Shown here: positions 14,812 to 19,096 of the stretch, in pieces
Position numbering within the stretch: the stretch's first letter is position 1
Layout: each line of letters starts with the position of its first letter
Source: JAXHTH01 sp034211115
Lineage (GTDB): Bacteria > Planctomycetota > Phycisphaerae > Phycisphaerales > SM1A02
DNA: 19,096 bases
Assembly: GCA_034211115.1 (NCBI GenBank)
Contig: JAXHTH010000366.1
Coordinates: 1-19,096 of the forward strand
Direction: 5' to 3'
Translations under genes and position numbers: made by a program
The notes under the pieces: generated by a model
Databases searched by the model: none
What the model was told of the DNA's origin: nothing
Seen by the model: only the letters and a program-made list of their open reading frames with translations

Positions 14812-15034
14812 CGGTCGTTCTCCAGCTCGACTGCGCCGGCGGGATTCTCTGAAGGCGGCTATCGCGTCGGGCATGTCTCGGGCAGCCCCTTCGCTGCTCA
14901 CGGCACGGTCCAGATTGACCTCCGGCTCACGATGGGCCGGGTCGGCGGGGAAGGGCCGGCCGGACTTCAGCTCGGAGGCTCAGGGCGCGCCGGCGGTTCC
15001 GGCCCCGGCCGGTCTCATCGTTCGACGCCGACGG
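14812..15034 (+). pseudogene. Decayed sixth copy of the array family
   Basis: Frame 1 (14812-14949) reads RSFSSSTAPAG then GHVSGSPF and IDLRLTMGRVGG. This aligns to G4 residues 61-108 (RPLFFSTDAPAG, GHLNDLPF, IDTWLTIGQVGG); over the 27 residues from GH to VGG, 12 are identical without gaps. The reading then shifts to frame 2 (14954-15034): GRPDFSSEAQGAP matches the FxPEFSPDFLGVP region and runs directly into AVPAPAGL, IV and four Arg, a shortened sorting tail. About 85 residues between the two regions and part of the tail helix are deleted, the frame is shifted, and no signal peptide or start is recognisable. Homology upstream may begin near 14755 but is uncertain. It resembles the G4/G5 branch more than G1-G3. 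Confidence 0.72.
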
Positions 15035-15301
15035 TGGGTTGCTTACCGCGGGGGGGCAACAAATACACTCATATGGATCTGTTATCCGCGTGCCCCGCCG
15101 GGTCGTTTCTCCGTGGCTGGTTCGGCCTCGGTGGGGACTGGAGCGGCGGGATCGAGGAGGGGGTCGGAGGCGTTCGTCACACCAAATGTATGCACAGAAG
15201 TGGATTCGATTCCCTGCGATGGGACCGGCGGCGGAGCTGGCACCGCGAGGCCGCCCGGTCAGGCCGGGGGGGGTCTGGCTGGGAGGATTTGCACATTTAT
15301 C
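15035..15301. other. Gene-free stretch before promoter P2
   Basis: No gene, RNA or clear repeat is supportable here. The frames that cross it lack a ribosome binding site and have low-complexity Gly/Arg-rich translations. It may hold further unrecognisable remains of the decayed copy. A short AT-rich piece (ACAAATACACTCATATGG near 15059) is the only compositional feature. Confidence 0.4.
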
Positions 15302-15330
15302 TTGACTCCACCGCCTGTAACGGGTACGTT
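15302..15330 (+). promoter_or_regulatory. Promoter P2 of array gene G2
   Basis: TTGACT (15302-15307), 17-base spacer, TACGTT (15325-15330). It is preceded by the AT-rich GCACATTTATC. The -10 ends 94 bases before the ATG, as for G1. Confidence 0.75.
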
Positions 15331-15424
15331 GGTGCTGGAGCTTAGTGGTGGCAACAGCGGCTCTGCCTGCTGCAGCGATGGTTCTGCCTCGAATATGCGG
15401 AACTCTAGGAGAAAGGTATCTCTC

Positions 15425-16114
15425 ATGAAAACATTGATTGCCCTCGCGGGCTCCCTCGTGGTTGCGGGTTCTGCCTCTGCGGCCCTCACTGACATGTTCT
15501 TTGAGGAGATCGACAACGGCAACCCGGACTATGTCACCTATCGCGTCCTGGCCTCCTTCGACAACGTCACGGACAAGATCCAGGCCTTCGCCGGTCTTGA
15601 CGGCCAGCCTCTCTACTGGCAGACCGACGTCGCCAGCGGTCTCTACAACGATGACGGCGACTTCGGCACCGGCCACATCCAGGACATCCCGTTCGGTAAC
15701 GGGGACAACCTCGATATCGACACCTGGATGACGATCGGTCAGATCGGCGGGTTCGACTTCTCCGGCGTCGCCTTCAGCCCGGACTTCCTGGGCGTTCCCG
15801 GCGGCGAGGAGCTTCAGGTCCTCACCGACGGCCTGACCTCGTTCTACAGCGAGGACTCGGCCGTGTTCATCCCCGGCGCGGCCAAGGTCGTGACCACCTG
15901 GGGTGACAACGACCTTCCCATCGACGTGGCGCTGGCCCAGTTCACCGTCGCCTCCAGTGCGGCCGCCGAGGTCTACATGGAGTTCGGCGCCCTCATCCAG
16001 TGGGCCGACGAAGGTGGGACCAGCTACCAGGACTACCACGTGGCGATCGTCCCCGCCCCCGGCGCTCTGGCGCTTCTGGGTCTGGCGGGCCTGATCGGCC
16101 GTCGTCGTCGGTAA
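15425..16114 (+). CDS. Array protein G2: secreted PEP-CTERM-like paralog, function unknown
   Basis: A 229-residue paralog and the closest relative of G1 (about 88 percent identical by hand count). The signal peptide MKTLIALAGSLVVAGSASA is nearly identical. Differences cluster near the N-terminus of the mature part (FFEEIDNG for YFSEVDNG) and in the loop before the tail (WADEGGTSYQDYHVAIV for WQDESGNNIQDYYTAVV). The sorting tail is identical to that of G1 at DNA level. The Ser/Asp stretch reads SFYSEDSAVF. The start is set by GGAGAAAGG (15408-15416), eight bases before the ATG. The frame is open upstream through the whole leader to 14873, but the signal peptide and ribosome binding site argue for 15425. 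Confidence 0.92.
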   Translation: MKTLIALAGSLVVAGSASAALTDMFFEEIDNGNPDYVTYRVLASFDNVTDKIQAFAGLDGQPLYWQTDVASGLYNDDGDFGTGHIQDIPFGNGDNLDIDTWMTIGQIGGFDFSGVAFSPDFLGVPGGEELQVLTDGLTSFYSEDSAVFIPGAAKVVTTWGDNDLPIDVALAQFTVASSAAAEVYMEFGALIQWADEGGTSYQDYHVAIVPAPGALALLGLAGLIGRRRR

Positions 16115-16159
16115 GTGACCTTCCCACACAGGGGAGTCCCCACCGCAACGTGATTTCAC

Positions 16160-16196
16160 GCCGCTGCCGGCCGTCCGGCAGCGGCTTTCTCTTTTT
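16160..16196 (+). terminator. Intrinsic terminator of G2
   Basis: GCCGCTGCCGG (16160-16170), loop CCGT, CCGGCAGCGGC (16175-16185), then TTTCTCTTTTT. The stem is identical to that of the G1 terminator and starts 46 bases after the stop. Confidence 0.9.
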
Positions 16197-16283
16197 GGCC
16201 CGGTCCCCCGGCCCCCTCCCGGCGGAGATGGCATCACTCCCGCACGCCCTCCTCTCCGAGACAGCGAATTCGATCGCTGAAGC

Positions 16284-16311
16284 TTGATTCGACGGCCGGG
16301 GCGAGTACCTT
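16284..16311 (+). promoter_or_regulatory. Promoter P3 of array gene G3
   Basis: TTGATT (16284-16289), 16-base spacer, TACCTT (16306-16311). The -10 ends 95 bases before the ATG. The bases after the -10 (TGGGGGTGGCAGCAAGTGG) match the leader of G1, but the rest of the leader has diverged. Confidence 0.68.
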
Positions 16312-16406
16312 GGGGGTGGCAGCAAGTGGCGGTCGCCGCGCCGGTGTCGGGTCTCTCCGCCGGCCGCGATCCGATGCTCGCGAAGTGAAGAGGAAAGGCG
16401 CCCATC

Positions 16407-17090
16407 ATGAAGACATTGATTGCCCTCGCCGGCACCCTCGCGCTGACCGGGGCCGCGCTCGCGGACTTCACAGGCCTGACGTTCGAGGAAATCGACAACG
16501 GCAACCCCGACTACCGCACGTTCCGGGTTCTGGCCCGGTTCAGCGACCTCAACGACAAGATCCAGGCCTTTGCGGGCCTGGACGGTCAGCCGCTCTACTG
16601 GACGACCAACGTCCAGTCCGGCATCTACAACGATGACGGCGACTTCGGGACGGGGCACATCCAGGACATCCCGTTCGGCAACGGCGACAACCTCGACATC
16701 GACACCTGGATGACGATCGGCCAGATCGGAGGCTTCGACTTCTCCGGCGTGTCCTTCAGCCCGGACTTTCTGGGCATCCCCGGCGGCGAAGACCTGCAGG
16801 TGCTCACGGACGGCCTGACCTCGTTCTCCGATGAGGATTCCGCAGTCTTCATCCCGGGTCCGGCGAAGGACGTCACGACCTGGGGCGACAATGACGTGCC
16901 CGTGGACGTCGCCCTCGCCCAGTTCACCGTCGCTTCCAGCGCGGCCTCCGAGGTCTACATGGAGTTCGGCGCGATCGTCCAGTGGCAGAACGGGGCCGGC
17001 GAGAACTTCCAGACCTACGCGGTCATCCCCGCGCCGGGCGCCCTGGCCCTGCTGGGTCTGGCGGGAGTGGCCCGCCGGCGTCGCCGGTAG
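16407..17090 (+). CDS. Array protein G3: secreted PEP-CTERM-like paralog, function unknown
   Basis: A 227-residue paralog. The signal peptide MKTLIALAGTLALTGAALA (cut before DFTG) keeps the G1/G2 start. The mature part diverges early (LTFEEIDNGNPDYRTFRVLARFSDLND) but is almost the same as G1/G2 from IQAFAG to SPDFLGIPGGE. The 71 bases at 16770-16840 are identical to G1. The region before the tail is two residues shorter (WQNGAGENFQTYAVI). The tail is IPAPGALALLGLAGV followed by A and five Arg, and at DNA level it is clearly different from that of G1/G2. AGGAAAGG (16391-16398) lies eight bases before the ATG. Confidence 0.92.
   Translation: MKTLIALAGTLALTGAALADFTGLTFEEIDNGNPDYRTFRVLARFSDLNDKIQAFAGLDGQPLYWTTNVQSGIYNDDGDFGTGHIQDIPFGNGDNLDIDTWMTIGQIGGFDFSGVSFSPDFLGIPGGEDLQVLTDGLTSFSDEDSAVFIPGPAKDVTTWGDNDVPVDVALAQFTVASSAASEVYMEFGAIVQWQNGAGENFQTYAVIPAPGALALLGLAGVARRRRR
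16770..16840 (+). repeat. 71-base block identical to part of G1
   Basis: Partner of 14225-14295. Identity stops sharply on both sides: G1 has TTC and G3 TTT in the Phe codon just before it, and GGCCGTG versus CGCAGTC follow after. Confidence 0.8.
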
Positions 17091-17132
17091 GCGCTCCGCG
17101 GAAGGCAGGCACGGGATCCGCATGACTGTGAG

Positions 17133-17156
17133 GCGCTGCCGGTGCTCCGGCCGCGG
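17133..17156 (+). terminator. Decayed terminator hairpin after G3
   Basis: GCGCTGCCGG, loop TGCT, CCGGCCGCGG: this keeps the inner half of the G1/G2 stem with mismatches and no T tract. It starts 43 bases after the stop, close to the 46-48 bases of G1 and G2. It may no longer terminate well. Confidence 0.4.
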
Positions 17157-17251
17157 TGCTGTCGGCGCGCCGCCGTCCGGAGGGATGGACTCCGCCGGCG
17201 GGCACGGGCATACGCAGCGCCGGGCCAGGATTGGCGGGTCCCATATTCATC

Positions 17252-17279
17252 TTGACTTGACTGACGGAGGCGGTACTCT
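17252..17279 (+). promoter_or_regulatory. Promoter P4 of the G4-G5 pair
   Basis: TTGACT (17252-17257), 16-base spacer, TACTCT (17274-17279), after the AT-rich CCATATTCATC. The -10 ends 94 bases before the G4 ATG. The leader sequence itself has diverged from those of G1-G3. Confidence 0.72.
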
Positions 17280-17373
17280 GGACAAGGGGGTGACTCGTGG
17301 GGCCGCCGGGCCGGTCTGCCGTCGCGGTGGCCGTGGCTGAGGCACCCAGGGCACAGAGAGAAAGGGAGCACCC

Positions 17374-18060
17374 ATGAGACTGCTGCCTGGCCTGACCGGC
17401 CTGCTGGTGCTGGCGGGGTCCGCGAGCGCGGATCTCACCGGCATGTACTTCGCCCCCATCGACAACGGGGAGCCGGACTACGTCACCTACCGCGCGTACG
17501 CGCGGTTTGACAGCTACGTCGATCAGATCGGTGCCTACGCCGGCCTCGAAGGCCGGCCGTTGTTCTTCAGCACCGATGCTCCGGCCGGCATCTACAACGT
17601 TGACGTTCACGAGAATGGTCATCTCAATGATCTCCCGTTCGGAAACGGCTCCTACATCGACATCGACACCTGGTTGACGATCGGCCAGGTCGGCGGCTTC
17701 GAGGGCTTCCCGGAGTTCAGCCCCGATTTCCTGGGCGTTCCCGGCGGCGAGAACGTCCAGGTGCTCGTGGACGGCCTGACGGACTTCTCCCACGAGGACT
17801 CCGCGGTGTTCTTCCCCGGCCCGGCCAGGCCGGTGCACACCTGGGGCGACAACGAGGTCCCGATCGACGTGGCGCTGGCCCAGTTCACCGTGGCAGCCCC
17901 CGCCCCTGGCGAGGAGCTCTACATGGAATTCGGCGCGGTGATCCAGTGGATGAACGGTGATGGCGACGTCTTCCAGGACTACCACACGGCGATCGTTCCC
18001 GCCCCCGGCGCTCTGGCGCTTCTGGGTATGGCTGGCCTGCGCGGCCGTCGTCGTCGCTGA
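17374..18060 (+). CDS. Array protein G4: secreted PEP-CTERM-like paralog, function unknown
   Basis: A 228-residue member of a second branch with G5. It has a different signal peptide (MRLLPGLTGLLVLAGSASA) and DLTGMYFAPIDNGEPDYVTYR at the mature N-terminus. Distinct segments are RPLFFSTDAPAGIYNVDVHENGH and GGFEGFPEFSPDFLGVPGGE. The Ser/Asp motif reads DFSHEDSAVFFPGPA. Its tail (VPAPGALALLGMAGL, RG, four Arg) matches the DNA of G1/G2 over 30 bases rather than that of its sister G5. AGAAAGGGAG precedes the ATG. There is no terminator before G5, which starts 37 bases after the stop. Confidence 0.92.
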   Translation: MRLLPGLTGLLVLAGSASADLTGMYFAPIDNGEPDYVTYRAYARFDSYVDQIGAYAGLEGRPLFFSTDAPAGIYNVDVHENGHLNDLPFGNGSYIDIDTWLTIGQVGGFEGFPEFSPDFLGVPGGENVQVLVDGLTDFSHEDSAVFFPGPARPVHTWGDNEVPIDVALAQFTVAAPAPGEELYMEFGAVIQWMNGDGDVFQDYHTAIVPAPGALALLGMAGLRGRRRR

Positions 18061-18097
18061 GCGATCAGAGACTCCATAACGCGAAAGGGCACCACTC

Positions 18098-18787
18098 ATG
18101 AGACTCCTGCTCGTCCTGACCGGCTCGCTCGCGCTGGCGGGCACCGCCTCCGCGGATCTCACCGGCATGTACTTCGCCCCCATCGACAACGGGGAGCGGG
18201 ATCTCGTCACGTACCGTGCCTGCGCGCGGTTCGACAACCCTGCCGATTGGATCGGGGCCTTCGCCGGCACGGAAGGCCGGCCGCTGTTCTTTAGCACAAA
18301 CGTCTGGAGTGGCATTTACAACAACGACGGCTGCTTTGGGCCCGGCCATATTGACGACATTCCCTTTGGCACCTGGTGGACCAGACTCGACATCGACACC
18401 TGGCTGACCATCGGCCGGATCGGTGGCCTCGACGGCTACGACTTCCCGGCGTTCAGTCCCGACTTCCTGGGGATCCCCGGCGGCGAAGACATGAAGGTGC
18501 TCACGGACGGCCTGACCTCCTTCTCCCATGAGGACTCCGCCGTGTACTACCCCGGGCCGGCCATGCCCGTCAACACGTGGGGCGACAACGAGGTCCCGAT
18601 CGACGTGGCCCTCGCGCAGTTCGTCGTCGAAGACCGTGACGACCTGCTCATCGAGTTCGGCGCGGTGATTCAGTGGGTTCCGGAAGGCGGCGAAGTGACG
18701 CAGACCTACCTGACGGCCCAGGTCCCCGCCCCCGGCGCGCTGCCGCTGCTGGCTCTGGCGGGTCTTCTCCACCGTCGGCATCGGTGA
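18098..18787 (+). CDS. Array protein G5: secreted PEP-CTERM-like paralog with two Cys
   Basis: A 229-residue sister of G4. The signal peptide is MRLLLVLTGSLALAGTASA, followed by the same DLTGMYFAPIDNG start. It alone in the array has cysteines in the mature part: C42 (YRACARF) and C79 (NNDGCFG), which could form a disulfide. An insertion (GTWWTRLDIDTW) replaces the GNG loop. The tail is the most divergent: VPAPGALPLLALAGL, LH, then RRHR. GAAAGGG lies about ten bases before the ATG. There is no promoter in the 37-base gap after G4, so it is probably expressed from P4. The gap keeps ATCAGAGACTC from the G1-type leader. Confidence 0.91.
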   Translation: MRLLLVLTGSLALAGTASADLTGMYFAPIDNGERDLVTYRACARFDNPADWIGAFAGTEGRPLFFSTNVWSGIYNNDGCFGPGHIDDIPFGTWWTRLDIDTWLTIGRIGGLDGYDFPAFSPDFLGIPGGEDMKVLTDGLTSFSHEDSAVYYPGPAMPVNTWGDNEVPIDVALAQFVVEDRDDLLIEFGAVIQWVPEGGEVTQTYLTAQVPAPGALPLLALAGLLHRRHR

Positions 18788-18830
18788 TCCTCTCTCCGCG
18801 CGGGGGCAGCTCCGATACCGACGCGATCAC

Positions 18831-18860
18831 ACAGCGCTGTCGATGCCTCGACATCGCTGT
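18831..18860. terminator. Hairpin between convergent G5 and rho, no T tract
   Basis: ACAGCGCTGTCGA (18831-18843), loop TGCC, TCGACATCGCTGT (18848-18860): 12 of 13 positions pair. It starts 43 bases after the G5 stop, the same distance as the hairpins after G1-G3. Neither strand has a T run after it, so termination would need a factor, or the hairpin may protect 3' ends. Confidence 0.5.
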
Positions 18861-18907
18861 CCCGGGCACGTGTGCGGCGGGCTCCGTGAACGGCCCGTCC
18901 CGGATCG

Positions 18908-19096
18908 CTACCCGTGAACCAGCTCGTCGTTGGTCTTGTACCGCGCCAGGGCCTTGAGCAACTGGTCGATCTGCTGGGCGGGTTTCATGTTCATCAGCCG
19001 TCTTCGCAGGGCGGTCACCGTCTTCAGCTCCGCTTCGCTCATGAGCAGGTGCTCCTTGCGGGTGCCCGAGGCGGCGAGGTTGATGGCGGGGAACAG
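18908..19096 (-). CDS. rho: Transcription termination factor Rho, C-terminal fragment (cut by the window)
   Basis: The last 62 codons and the stop (CTA at 18908-18910 on the plus strand) of a gene entering from the right. The translation begins LFPAINLAASGTRKEHLLM and ends LLKALARYKTNDELVHG. This matches the end of Rho: FPAIDI..SGTRKEELL, the LRRRL helix, and the KTKTNxEF tail. Rho is the hexameric RNA helicase that ends transcription of untranslated RNA. The sequence is too short to show the P-loop and the RNA-binding domains, which lie outside the window. It converges on G5 with 120 bases between the stops. Confidence 0.9.
   Translation of the reverse strand: MFPAINLAASGTRKEHLLMSEAELKTVTALRRRLMNMKPAQQIDQLLKALARYKTNDELVHG

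Noticed and set aside
14737..15345. A 202-codon plus-strand gene between G1 and G2
   Set aside because: No ribosome site or promoter; family similarity is split over two frames with a deletion. I treat the region as a pseudogene instead.
14927..16504. Long minus-strand frames opposite G1-G5 (also 15993-17123, 17023-18315, 18065-18781)
   Set aside because: They mirror the array genes, so they look conserved between copies only because the sense genes are. Their translations are Val/Gly/Asp/Arg-rich with no starts of their own.

Overview
The window reads as chromosomal DNA of a high-GC planctomycete, most likely of the Phycisphaerae type. The evidence is a split ftsW-murG pair, a glycoside hydrolase with a dockerin-like tail, and several secreted proteins with a PEP-CTERM-like end of the form VPAPGALALLGLAGL followed by RRRR. 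This taxonomic call is an inference from gene content. No rRNA, tRNA, CRISPR array or insertion sequence was seen.

Left part (1-4461): a secreted DUF4038 (apiosidase-like) glycosidase; an M42 metallo-aminopeptidase on the opposite strand; then a YgfZ/GcvT-like folate-binding protein. The YgfZ gene converges on, and overlaps by 9 bases, a metallophosphoesterase gene.

Middle part (4453-10125), all on the minus strand. In transcription order it holds ftsW, murG (peptidoglycan synthesis and division), a 216-residue protein of unknown function, a GGDEF diguanylate cyclase that overlaps it by ATGA, and the metallophosphoesterase. Several of these genes lack a Shine-Dalgarno sequence and instead have a TANNNT hexamer 6-9 bases before the ATG, which suggests leaderless mRNAs. 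A strong terminator (about 10210-10237) separates ftsW from an upstream PEP-CTERM-like gene. A small possible lipoprotein gene and miaB (tRNA 2-methylthio modification) follow.

Right part (13740-18860): the most unusual region. Five intact tandem genes of one secreted family (here G1 to G5, 227-229 residues each) lie head to tail, with a decayed sixth copy between G1 and G2. G1-G4 each have their own TTGAYT-N16/17-TANNYT promoter placed 94-95 bases before the ATG. G1 and G2 have near-identical hairpin terminators at the same distance from the stop. G5 has lost its promoter and sits 37 bases behind G4. Mosaic identity blocks indicate gene conversion between copies. Their function is unknown. 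The signal peptide and sorting tail predict exosortase-type surface anchoring, but no exosortase gene lies in this window.

Right edge: the last 62 codons of rho (transcription termination factor) enter on the minus strand, convergent with G5.
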